NCBI GenBank assembly: GCA_022494885.1
Contig: JAGVSM010002911.1
Span: 1 to 64,000, forward strand
Source of the DNA: Micrasema longulum
Taxonomy: Eukaryota; Arthropoda; Insecta; Trichoptera; Brachycentridae
Length of the DNA stretch: 64,000 nt
Direction of reading: 5' to 3'
Positions 10,940-20,614 of this stretch are shown here, piece after piece (positions within the stretch are counted from its first letter, which is position 1; every line of letters begins with the position of its first letter). A program made the position numbers and the translations under genes. The notes under the pieces are model-generated. The model was not told the DNA's origin, searched no databases, and saw nothing but the letters and a program-made list of their open reading frames with translations.

Positions 10940-11665
10940 TTTTTTTCTTCCCTTGGTTCCCCTTTCTCTCTATCTCCTTCTAAACACACTAATTCTGAAT
11001 TACTTAATAAGTTAGAACAATTGCAGAATGTTTGTATACGATATTTCTTCGATTTTCACAAATTCGACCACATAACCGAATATCGCACGCAACTACACTG
11101 GCTCAGTATCAGGCATAGAATAAACATTCACATTCTATTACTTCTTCACAATATTTTAAATAATCCCACTTGGCCTGTTTATCTGAGAGAATTATCAACC
11201 TCTATCACAACACGGACTATCTCTTCGTTATAGTTACGAGAGAACGCTTTTAAAACCCTTTCATCGCTCTAATTTTCTTGCCTCCTCTTTCACAGTAGTA
11301 GCTGCTTGATGTGGAATAATCTACCTACTAATGTTAGAGACGTCCCTTCTTTATTTACATTTAAGTCAAGATTGAAATGTTGCTATCTAAATATTTAAGT
11401 TGTTCCTTTATCTTTCTTCTTTCCTTCCCATCTCCTTTCCTCTCTTCAAAGTATAGTATTCATTTTCTTATGTATTTTTATTTTCTTAATCTGTGTTTTT
11501 AATTTTTGTCTGAAATTGTAAGATTCAATATGTCCATGTACTTGTAATTTTCTCAAACTGAACGGTTTGGGGAGGTAGGAAGAAATCGCCTTAAGGCAGT
11601 ATGCCCGCCCTTTTATGTATATAAACTGTATATGTATATAAAATATTAAAATAAATAAATAAATA
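10940..11665 (+). mobile_element. LINE-A 3' portion (CR1/Jockey-like)
   Basis: It encodes the C-terminal end of a LINE reverse transcriptase, followed by a 3' untranslated region ending in an aaataaataaataaata tail. From about 11175 onward it matches the copy at 55.92-56.40 kb, including 'cttgcctcctctttcacag' and 'gtaggaagaaat'. A pyrimidine-rich stretch precedes the coding part, so the 5' junction is uncertain. Confidence 0.85.
11003..11233 (+). pseudogene. LINE-A reverse transcriptase C-terminal fragment
   Basis: The frame reads LLNKLEQLQNVCIRYFF, then a DHITEYRTQLHWLSIRHRIN block and ILNNPTWPVYLRE. This is the conserved post-polymerase region (LQNACVRF and QLxWLPIRxR types) of CR1/Jockey-like LINEs. 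Compared with the 55.9-kb copy, the frame is lost after YLRE by a small deletion, and a stop follows near 11234. Confidence 0.85.
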
Positions 11666-11669
11666 AACT

Positions 11670-12645
11670 ATCTGATCCCACATTCCTCACCATTGAACAT
11701 GTATAGAATAATGTACTTTTTTTATTTGATTAAAGTTAATTTGTGCAAGCCTTATCTCCCAATTAAGAAATAGCTGTTTTATTTGATAATTAAGGTTTTT
11801 TAATTTTATGTACATATGAATGTATGTATTTTTATTTTTTCCATCTTTTGGTATATATTGATGTTTTTTTTTGTACAAAATTTTAGCCAATCTCTTTTTT
11901 TTACCAATCTGTTTTTTGGTTGGCTTGAAGACATTGCTTTTAGCAATAAGTCCGCCAAAGTACTTGTTCTTTGTTCTTAAAGTTTTCAATAAATAAATCT
12001 TTAAAATTCATCTATTATACAAAATTTTAAAGAAAAAAATCCACTAATTTACAAAATTTTCGAAACCCTAGATTTTCTAACAATTCCATTTAAAATAGAT
12101 GAAATACAACAGCAGCTTTGATTCATTATTCATATGTTGGAAAAAAAACTTTAATAGTCCTCCAAAAACCCTAAAATAAATATCAGATATTAAAACATTT
12201 AAATCAAAATCTTACATGAACTCTAAACAGTAGAAAATTGTGTAGCCTTTAGAATGTAATATCTTATTTTAAGAAACCTGTTTTTAATAATAAAAATGAA
12301 ATGTTAATAAAATTTCACATAATATATTAAAAAAATAAATAATGGAAAACGAACTCCTTCTCTGAAAACGAGTTTTTATTCTATTACAGAGGTAGAAACG
12401 TCATTATGAATTATGTATGTATAGAATATTTGTAATTTAAAACTTTTTTTGTAACCAATTAAAAAAAAAAGAAAGTTTTATATTGATCTGGGGTCAAACA
12501 TGCAATTGTCAAAATCTTCAATGTTGTTTTTCTCAGTTAGACGCATTTAGACGTGTAGCACTGTTGAGGGGAAGGGGGTACGATTTATCAACCTGCACAA
12601 AGAAATCTATGATTGCATCATAATAATATAATATATCATTTTAGA
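11670..12645. other. AT-rich stretch, nothing recognised
   Basis: A lysine-rich 100-codon minus-strand frame (11687-11989) fits AT composition rather than a known protein. No repeat delimited. Confidence 0.4.
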
Positions 12646-12649
12646 ACGT

Positions 12650-13210
12650 TCAATAAACACATAAGACACATTCTTAAAAAAATACATACTGCAAATAAAT
12701 AATATTTTCCTAATCTTAGAATATGTTAATTTGGTTTTTCTTTTATTATTCTTTTCTTTTCTTTTCTTTTCTTTTCTTTTCTTTTCTTTTCTTTTCTTTT
12801 CTTTTTCTTTTCTTTTCTTTTCTTTCTTTTCTTTTCTTTTCTTTTCTTTTCTTTTCTTTTCTTTTCTTTTCTTTTCTTTTCTTTTCTTTTCTTTTCTTTT
12901 CTTTTCTTTTCTTTTCTTTTTTTCTTTTCTTTTCTTTTCTTTTCTTTTCTTTTCTTTTCTTTTCTTTTCTTTTCTTTTCTTTTCTTTTCTTTTCGTGGTC
13001 ATGTCATACCATATATATGTGCTATAAACTATTTAATAATTAAAAAAAGAATGGCCCATGCTCAGTCGCTGTAGTCTTAGAGGGCATTTTTTCTATATAT
13101 CTAAATAGCTTAATTTTAAGATGTATTTTTTTAAAGTGTATTTTTAAAGTTGTTTTTTTCTACGTAAATAATATATGTATGGAAAAATAAACAAATAAAA
13201 ATTAAAAAAA
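12650..13210 (+). mobile_element. LINE-G 3' end with internal microsatellite
   Basis: It aligns with the reverse complement of 54370-54675. Shared boxes are 'agacacattctt' (end of the coding frame), 'actgcaaataaat', 'atttggtttttcttttatt', 'ttaattttaagatgtatt' and 'taatatatgtatggaaaaa'. The copy is truncated just before the stop codon of the reverse transcriptase. Its 3' tail is 'aataaacaaataaaaatt'. Confidence 0.85.
12751..12994 (+). repeat. (CTTTT)n microsatellite
   Basis: About 244 bp of CTTTT units has three interruptions: one extra T near 12805, one 4-base unit near 12825 and a T run near 12920. It lies inside the LINE-G 3' untranslated region, where the 54.5-kb copy has only a short imperfect pyrimidine run. 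The poly-Phe/Leu/Ser and poly-Lys/Glu frames across it are artefacts. Confidence 0.97.
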
Positions 13211-13214
13211 ACCC

Positions 13215-14560
13215 TTGTTAATGTGTTAGTGCCTGTCGACCAATATAACATCTAGATTTCTTCTGTGTTAGTATACATGCAAAAGATTCACAAGAAAACT
13301 TATTGCTAAGCACACACAAAGCAAAGGTTATTAATGATTTGAGTAGACTGTACTTCGGGGTGAGTTTTGAACATTTCTCTTTTTAGTTTCAATTTTTATC
13401 TTTTCAGTTTTCGTTTAGAATGTTCAGAAATCCGAGCTTCAGTGTTCAGCACTGGAGCAGCGGCGATAAACCTTTATTATGCACACAAAAGTGATGGTGT
13501 TTCTTGAACGAGGGCAAACAAAGAGATTGAGATTCGCTGCGTTTCGGCTCTTCGCTGACGGTCGAAGGAAAAACAAAACACTCACAACACAAGGCCTTTC
13601 GAGGAAAACATATTATCCTGGAAAAATACAAGGCAAAGCAAACAACGCGAGTTGAACGAGGACGCGGAAACAGGTTTTTTAGCCTTTTTTTTATTAAAAA
13701 ATAATTACGAACCCTTACAGATTATTACATTCATTTAACAAAATAATTTTTCATTTTTAATTCATGCACTGTAGTTAATAATAATATTTTTAACATCTTT
13801 TCAAAAGGTTGTCTTGGTCTTTTGTTGATATATAAAGAAAACTATAATTGGCCCATAGTTTTGGTTTATTTGTAAATATTGTATCCGTATCCATTACAGT
13901 TTTTTTTCAACTTTTAGTTCTTTGTCTACAATTACATCAATGGATTGTTAATTAATAAACTTTTTAGAATAAAGACTGTAGTTGAAAAAGTTCAGTAACA
14001 ATTAATTGTTTAGTTTTTAAAGAATTATTTAGTTGGTGGTAGATAAAGGAGGTCATACACTAACTTTAATATTTTATTTGGTTTCGTTGTAGTCTGGCTA
14101 TGTCATTTTGGTTTCTTAAAATTACTGCATTTTTTTTTATTAGCCAATAAATAATAACGAGAAAATCAGTACTATTCTTATTATGAAAGTCTGTTAAGAT
14201 ATAAATTATTTAGTCATCAAGTATAACGTCATCGGATGCAGTGTGACGTCATCAGTTATTTTTCCCAAAATGTCTACTGATTTTATACCTAATAGTAACA
14301 AGTTACTATAGCTACCTATTTCTATAAGTCGTTTGTTAACGTTTAGGGCGTTCAAGTCCTGTCACTTATCAAATGTTGTTACGAGCTGTGATTTATAATT
14401 TTTTTTAAATATTTTCGACTCATTGAGCTTATTTGCAAAAACACATTGATAGATACGCCAAAAAATATATTTTTCATACACCTAAGAACTAGAGGGCTCC
14501 AAAACAGAAAAATACTAAATTTTGAGAAAAGGTGTCTCAAAAGAATCTTGGGTGTGCAGT
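13215..14560. other. Unassigned stretch with minor motifs
   Basis: Positions 13843-13890 share 'ttttggtttatttgtaaata' with about 27406-27430, next to a PLE fragment there. Two ACGTCATC motifs lie close together at about 14226-14255. A 61-codon frame at 13446-13631 lies in a GC-richer patch and is not recognised. Confidence 0.4.
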
Positions 14561-14564
14561 GGTT

Positions 14565-14900
14565 TGACTTTGTAAGGAAGAAAGTAATAAAATAATGGAC
14601 GCAGCAAACTCCGGTGACAACTGTCATCAAACGCAGGCGATACTTTTGGCTGGGCTATATACTGCTGATGCCTCCTAAAAACCTTAACCACGCATGCTTA
14701 CTTTACAAGGCATCAGGCTCTTGACGTCCCGGATGTCCGCTGCTGACTGTTCGTCGGCAGTTTATGTCAGAGCTACGGGACGCGAACCTAAATCGGGAAA
14801 ACGCACGGAAGCTGGCAGCGACCGAGATGCATGGAGGCTCTTTGTGGAAACCATATGCTCCGACTAGGGAGCGGACATGGAATGATGATGGTGATGATGA
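14565..14900 (+). repeat. Rep-2 copy
   Basis: The first 150 bp match 8535-8670 inverted. Beyond that a GC-richer tail could translate as QFMSELRDANLNRENARK and similar, but frames are broken and I cannot assign a family. It might be the end of a LINE or an LTR-type polyprotein. It finishes near a GATGATGATG run. Confidence 0.5.
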
Positions 14901-14904
14901 AGAA

Positions 14905-16100
14905 TCAGATAGTGGTAAAGAAATGGTCTTGGGCGTTTAATTTATATTCAGCCAAAAGCAATGATTACTACTAATTGTGAAGTCAGTCATGATAAATTGA
15001 AATAAATTTAGAAGATTTTAAAAAATACTTTAAAAAATAAAACTAACCTCGAAATTTTATGTATTTTTATAATCATCTGTCAGTCTATCAATGATTGGAA
15101 AGTGGGATAAAAGGAGTATGGACAATAATATTAAATCGTACATGCGTCTTGTCGGTGGCATTACCAACATTAGAGTAAACTCTTAAACATTAGAGTACTC
15201 GCAGACTCGAGTTACTAAATTTGTTGCCAACTTACAAAACTGCCGTTTTTGAGATGGCAAATTTTGAAATGAAATTTATTAATGATATTATTAATTATTG
15301 CTATTGTAAGAGTCTTTTAAAGTTTCTTTATAAGTATGTTAAATCCGATATTTCTCCAGAGTGAAAACTCAAACTTACTTACATTATCAAAAAATATTTA
15401 CAGTTTGTTCTAATTTTTATAGAATATCAGATTCTACCTTCAAGGAAGTTATTAACCCCTTACGGCATATGGAGCCATAGCGTAGAGTATACAAGTGAAT
15501 ATGTATTTTTTCTCTGTTCTTGAGAAAGCTATTGCGAAAGAATGTTATAAGTGAAAAGTTATACTTTGGGTTTTAAATGAATAAAAGGCCAGATTTATTT
15601 TTCTTTACAATTTTTTTAAAAATACACTTGTTTTTTTATTATTATTCCTAGATCATTCGAAGTCTCGTCCACAGTAGTACATATATTTTTTTTAAACATA
15701 AAAAAAAACGCATCTGGTAAGAGGTATTCTAATAAACGGCACTTTGTTATTTTTCCATGTATTGGGTGCTTTGATTTAAAACAAAAATTGTAATGAGTAA
15801 AATACACTATTAAATATGCAAACGAGTAAATGATGTAACGTTTGTAAAATAGAACATTTAAAAATAAATTAAAACAATACTATAATACCTTATTCCCAAA
15901 ATTTCCAACACTGTACCTCTTTAATGCCTAAATAAATAGAAATTTAAATTTCTTAAAAAATGGATTCTGAATTTAGGTCCCGAGAACAGCCTTGAGATGG
16001 TCACCCTACCAAAATAGTAGACATTTGAACTCCAAATTATTGTTACATGTCTGCTAATAATAATTTATCTTTATGTCCATACACTGTTTACTATATAAAA
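14905..16100. other. AT-rich stretch, nothing recognised
   Basis: No shared repeat or plausible coding frame was seen. Confidence 0.4.
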
Positions 16101-16102
16101 AA

Positions 16103-16848
16103 TCGTTGTGTGTTCAGAAAATAACGGGAATTTTTTGGGTGAAGAGATTTTTTAAAAAAATGTTTATATACATGCCCCTGAAGTATGATACAATTTACAG
16201 CTGTATTGATAGTTTATTTTGTCTATGGCAGCCGCTTAGGTTAGACGTGTTTTTATGAGAAGAGTTTATGAGTGGCATAAGCGTTTCCAAGATGGCCGTT
16301 GAAGACGTTGAAGATGACGAACGGCCCGGACGTCCCAGCACATCAACAACCGATGAAAAGGTAGAAAAAGCGAATAAAATGATTGGTATGAACGATAAAG
16401 AAGTCACTGATGATGCTGGCATATCTATTTATTTATTTATTTATGGACATTTTCCATTTACATCGATTGGCTCATACCATGAAATTTTTTCGAATGTTTT
16501 GGGCATAAAACGCGTGGCAGCAAAATTTGTTTCAAAATTGTTGAATTTTTGGCCAAAAACAATAATGTAACGATGCCCCAGTCTTCATATTCGCCAGACA
16601 TACGTCTGAGTAACTTTTTAGTCTTTCAAAAAAAAAAAAGAAGCTTAAAAGGCCGTCGTTGTACAAGCATAGATGACATTAAAAGAGCATAGCTAAAAGA
16701 GCTTTTGGAGGATTGGAAGAAGCCCTGGCACAAGTGCATAATATCTAATGGGGACTATTTTGAAGGCGACAATATTAATGTAGACGAGTAAATAAATATT
16801 TTTCTTTCAAAAAACGAAAATTACCGTTATTTTCTGAACATACCTCGT
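16103..16848 (+). mobile_element. Mariner-family DNA transposon, internally deleted
   Basis: Inverted ends sharing 'tgttcagaaaataacgg' begin near 16110 and end near 16840; TA dinucleotides lie at the outer right edge. The interior carries broken mariner transposase. About 745 bp remain of an element usually near 1.3 kb, so roughly half has been deleted, including the first two catalytic aspartates. Confidence 0.9.
16255..16795 (+). pseudogene. Mariner transposase remnant
   Basis: The order of blocks is RRVYEWHKRFQDGR, then after a 1-bp insertion EDVEDDERPGRPSTSTTDEK (helix-turn-helix linker), then a short stretch that does not fit the family (IYLFIYGHFPF), then HEIFSNVLGIKRVAAKFV. After a deletion and a stop follow SSYSPDIRLSNFLVF and DWKKPWHKCIISNGDYFEGD. 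The third catalytic aspartate (SPDLAPCDFF type) is asparagine here (LSNFLVF). The protein cannot have been active in this form. Confidence 0.92.
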
Positions 16849-17290
16849 ATATAGGTATTTGTGCAGATGTTACGAGGACCGGCAGCTGGCCGGTGTAGAG
16901 GAGCCAAATAGCCCGCTACAGTGCCATGCTTCTCGGCTCAATATCTGCACAGTACCATGTACAGTGCTTATATTACTACTTTTATAATTTTCCTGTTTTT
17001 TCGAAACTTTTTTTTTTCGTGTGTATTTATGAATACATTTTATGTGTGTGTATGTATACGCGTTTATTATTAAAGATACTAAATACTGTAACTAGAAGAT
17101 AATATAAAAATAATGTAAATGAATACATCGACACCAGTTATGCCCGGTGAAGTGTTCATATAGAAAAAAAAAATTAGAATGTTTTATGTGAAATAAATAA
17201 AAATATAAAATGCGAAGTGATATTTTACAATAGAAAATAACAAAATACGAACGGAAAAAATATATAAATAAAATAACAACCAAAAATGGC
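16849..17290. other. Unassigned stretch
   Basis: A short GC-richer patch at about 16870-16960 is not recognised, and the rest is AT-rich. Confidence 0.4.
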
Positions 17291-17299
17291 TACCATGTT

Positions 17300-17456
17300 T
17301 TGGGGATGATAAGACGCACCCTAAAATGTATCTATCAATTTTTAAAATAAAAATATTTTTTGGATGATAAGACGTATCGGACCATAAGACGCATTCCAAT
17401 TTGGTTGACTTTCAGAGTAAAAACGTGCGTCATATGGTCCGAAAAATACGGTAAAT
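17300..17456. mobile_element. DNA-transposon terminal relic (ataagacgca type)
   Basis: It contains three related boxes: 'gatgataagacgcaccc', 'ggaccataagacgcatt' and an inverted copy 'gtgcgtcatatggtccg', with 'aaaaatacggta' at the right edge. This looks like one end of a foldback-type element; a matching left end was not found. Confidence 0.5.
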
Positions 17457-17462
17457 GACTCG

Positions 17463-18012
17463 ATGAATTGTTTAGACATTTTAATAAAAAAACCTGCTGT
17501 CAAATTTAAAAAAAGACTTGCCTTACCTAATTTCCCAAATACGGGAAAAAATACAATGTTGCTGTGTTTCAAAGCAAACGCAAATTTTGTATTCCAATCC
17601 AATTTTATTCTTAAAAGTTTCGGAAGCCGCCATCGAACAAATCTTTATTGGATAATGGAAACATATTTATTCATCACCTTAATGGATTATTTATGCGCGT
17701 TTTATGCCCGCAAACCAGAGAAAAGTTTGTGGGACTCCAGCTATATTATCAGGAAATATTTTTCTTCGCATCTACTCCCTATCCGAACTGTTTTCTTTGC
17801 CAAAGATGCATTTCAGCTTTCGATCACGGGGAGACGCATTACTCACGGATAAAGCGAGAAATGGTATAAGTTTTCAAATAAATTTTCATTCAAAGTTGTC
17901 TGCTCTGCATCTAGAGCAAATACACAGAGACATACGTAAAGGACGAATGCTACACTTGACAAACAGTAGAAACAGTACGCTGAGGAAATTGAAAAGATTC
18001 TGCTCTGATTGA
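17463..18012 (+). other. Overlapping open frames, unassigned
   Basis: All three plus-strand frames stay open for 73-129 codons over part of this segment. The frame at 17463-17852 has 129 codons; another (17648-17869) contains a CFLCQRC pair of cysteines and two later histidines. I recognise no family. The composition is less AT-rich than the flanks, so it could be part of an unknown element or a diverged exon. No function is proposed. Confidence 0.3.
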
Positions 18013-18214
18013 GAGTTCGTTCGTCAAGTTCTTTTAGTATTACAAAAGTGCAAACGACTAATAAAACCGGAATAATGTACAAAATATCGTACATAATGGT
18101 AGTAAACGCTTTTTTAGTGATGGAAATTTTGATTGATAATACTGTTTTTTGTCAAAACAATGTTATTTTTTAAAAATATTTGTGCTTGATTTTTTTTTTT
18201 ACATAAATAAATAT

Positions 18215-18390
18215 TAGCGTTCATTCAATTTACCCAAATATTTAAATTTTGCTTGTCATTTTTAACGAATTGTAAAAACCTGACTATTTGATAATGGAAA
18301 TAAAGTTGGGTTAGAGTGGGGTTCGAACCTCAGACCTCTGATCCGTGAGTCCGTAACATTAGCTACGGGACCACAACTCGATTTGTTTTT
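18215..18390 (-). mobile_element. SINE-1 copy (tRNA-derived)
   Basis: On the minus strand there is an A-box region (TAGCTAATGTTACGGACTC), the 'ggatcagaggtctgagg' linker and a perfect B box (GGTTCGAACCC), then the SINE-1 body through 'ttaccca'. The best-preserved head of this family in the window. Confidence 0.85.
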
Positions 18391-18454
18391 ATTGATTTTA
18401 CTTCTAAAAAATTTACAAAAGAAAGAATTGAAAAAATATGAATATTCAATCATT

Positions 18455-18492
18455 GACAGAATAGTGAATGTTACACAGTGTGTAAAGAAAAC
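18455..18492 (+). repeat. Rep-1 fragment
   Basis: The segment 'gaatgttacacagtgtgta' matches the conserved core of Rep-1. Only about 35 bp survive. Confidence 0.6.
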
Positions 18493-18564
18493 CCCTAAAC
18501 TAACCAATTACAGATCATAATCCATCTAACTATAAAACTTCTTGTCATAAACACAATATACTAA

Positions 18565-18802
18565 GTCGTCGTAGGATCGTCGTTTGGTATTAGATATGAG
18601 GATTTTACATGATATTCGTAATGGACGTCTTGATAGTCCTGTTCTGGTTTCCGAGTTGGCCCTTAATGCACCTGGCTACCGCACCCGTCACACAAATCTA
18701 TCTCTTTTCCATGTATCAACAGTTCGTACCAACTATGCACAGAACTATCCTCTGATTCGCCTGGCACGTAATTATAATATATTTTCAAATAGATATATTT
18801 AA
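18565..18802 (+). pseudogene. LINE reverse transcriptase C-terminal fragment
   Basis: SRRRIV is followed, after a frame change, by a frame containing LHDIRNGRLDSPVLVSELAL, RTRHTNLSLFHVSTVRTNYA and NYPLIRLARNYN. This is the RRxxxDLxxLYKxxxGxIDSP...RTN...PIxRxxxxYN pattern that ends Jockey/CR1-type LINE proteins. The polymerase domain is absent. Confidence 0.85.
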
Positions 18803-19004
18803 CTGCAGTAAACCCACTTAAGAAATAAGAATTAAAAAACAATTATCGGAAAAAAAATATGTATTTTTCTAAAAAATATGTTTTTACATTATAACCTCAC
18901 ACCCATATACACTCACCCTCAAATTCACATACCTACTAAAACCACACTCCACTCACTTACCCACGCATCCTCACACACAAAAACTCGCACACATGCACTT
19001 CTAC

Positions 19005-19244
19005 ATATCGTCGTTGCACATCAAATATGGGCTATCAAATGTGACTCAGATTCTGAGAAAATCATCAAAATGCGACTTTTTGGCATAAAGTAATTGATAT
19101 TTTAAATAAATATATTACCTTATTTAAAAACACTGTATTTTTCCTACTTCGTCCATACGCAGAAGTGTTATTTTCGGTTTAGTTTTTTTTTCTCAGAATG
19201 TGTTCCGAGTCACATGGCCCATATTTAATGTGCAACGACGATAT
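19005..19244. repeat. Inverted repeat inside LINE untranslated region
   Basis: Arms at 19005-19060 and 19189-19244 are inverted copies, beginning 'atatcgtcgttgcacat' and running through 'aaatatggg' to 'tctgagaaa'. The 128-bp spacer is AT-rich. It may be a small foldback transposon. Confidence 0.7.
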
Positions 19245-19375
19245 ATTAATATCTACTTGGACCGGATTTTTATAATTGTATTTATGCGGAAAACTTATTT
19301 GGCTGTATTTTTTTTTTCATAATGTTGGAAACATTTTTTTGCATTGCTGTGGTTTTTCTGAATAAACAAAATAAA

Positions 19376-20610
19376 ATAAAATATAATTCCGTACTGTTTT
19401 CTTGAAAATGTTATTTATGCGTGCTGATATTTGTACTAATTATAGATATCACTAGCCCAAAACATTAGAGAGATATCTCTGAAGAACCTATTCTCAAATA
19501 ATCGGACGTTGAGGTGTGCGAAGGGTCTGACGGAATTCAATTATTTAAAGTAGATTATGAATACTATGATTTCACATAGGTTGACTAACTTCATCTATTC
19601 TATCTAAATTCATTATTTTATAATTTGAAAACATTATTTTATTAAAATTATTAACATATCTGAATGTGTATATCAAAATCTAAAATTTCATGTTTATCTC
19701 ATTGTTGCTTTAGGCTAGCAATATTATCGGTGCAGCAATACTGCGTAACTATCAATTGAAATTTTTGGCAGGTGAACCTGGAAAACACAGGGTTTGATTA
19801 TTGCATGGGGTTAATAAGGTTGGTTAATAGATTGGTTGATAGGTCTTGACTAGGACGATGCAAGGTTTTAAATATGTTGATGCTAGGTTTTCGTCTTCAA
19901 TAGGGTAGTGCTAAAAACAGAGCGAATTATTGAACAATGATTTTCTTTAGGGCTCGATAGGTTTAAATTATTTCGCCAGTGAAGGGGTGGTGACGGGTCT
20001 GGTTCTCCCGATCAGACTTGTTTCTTCCGGTTCACTAACTAGCTAATGAATCAACATACCTTATCGCCGTCAGAATTGGAAAAATAAGATTGAGGGTCAC
20101 AGACAAATTGACATTGCAGGGGCATTGGAAATAGTAAATCTAAATTTTGATAAAAGGAACGAGAATATTTTGAAAACAAAGAATTTTTGAAAAAACTAAG
20201 CAATTTTTTACCGTTCATTAAAGCAAAGAAAATTTTTGTTTTTGTAATGCGCGGATCTGAAAAGACACAGCAAGACTTTTAAAATGGATCCGGGTAAGTG
20301 GGGGGGGCTTTTAATGTAAAAAGGGAACTTAAAAAGCACCCTGTTTATATATTACGTAAAATTTTAATCAACCAAAAATACCGTTGGTGTATCAGAATAA
20401 TTATTTAATAATTTAAAACCAACGGTTTTTAGTCCCTACAACGAATTTATTACAGAAATTTTTCGTAAAAAAAAAACAGGTTGCGTAGTATTGCAATATA
20501 ACCTACGATATGCAAATTTTCATATACGATTTAAAATATATTTATAAATTATTGTAGATGCAAATGCATGGATGTATATGTTTAATATAAGCTAATAAAT
20601 ATGTGTTTGT
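19376..20610. other. AT-rich stretch, nothing recognised
   Basis: No coding frame or shared repeat found. A G8 run lies near 20300. Confidence 0.4.
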
Positions 20611-20614
20611 ATAT

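Larger units (their letters stand above)
18555..19375 (+). mobile_element. Jockey-like LINE 3' portion
   Basis: A reverse transcriptase C-terminus is followed by an untranslated region rich in CA/CTC steps (18900-19000), like those at 38.15 and 56.6 kb. It ends with 'aataaacaaaataaaataa'. A separate inverted-repeat insertion sits in the untranslated region. Confidence 0.75.

Noticed and set aside
12607..13043. Long Lys/Glu- and Phe/Leu/Ser-rich open frames on both strands
   Set aside because: They are translations of the (CTTTT)n microsatellite; a 5-bp repeat without stops is open in all frames.
14220..14262. Paired ACGTCATC motifs resembling CRE sites
   Set aside because: Two 8-mers in non-coding DNA with no gene nearby do not support a regulatory call.
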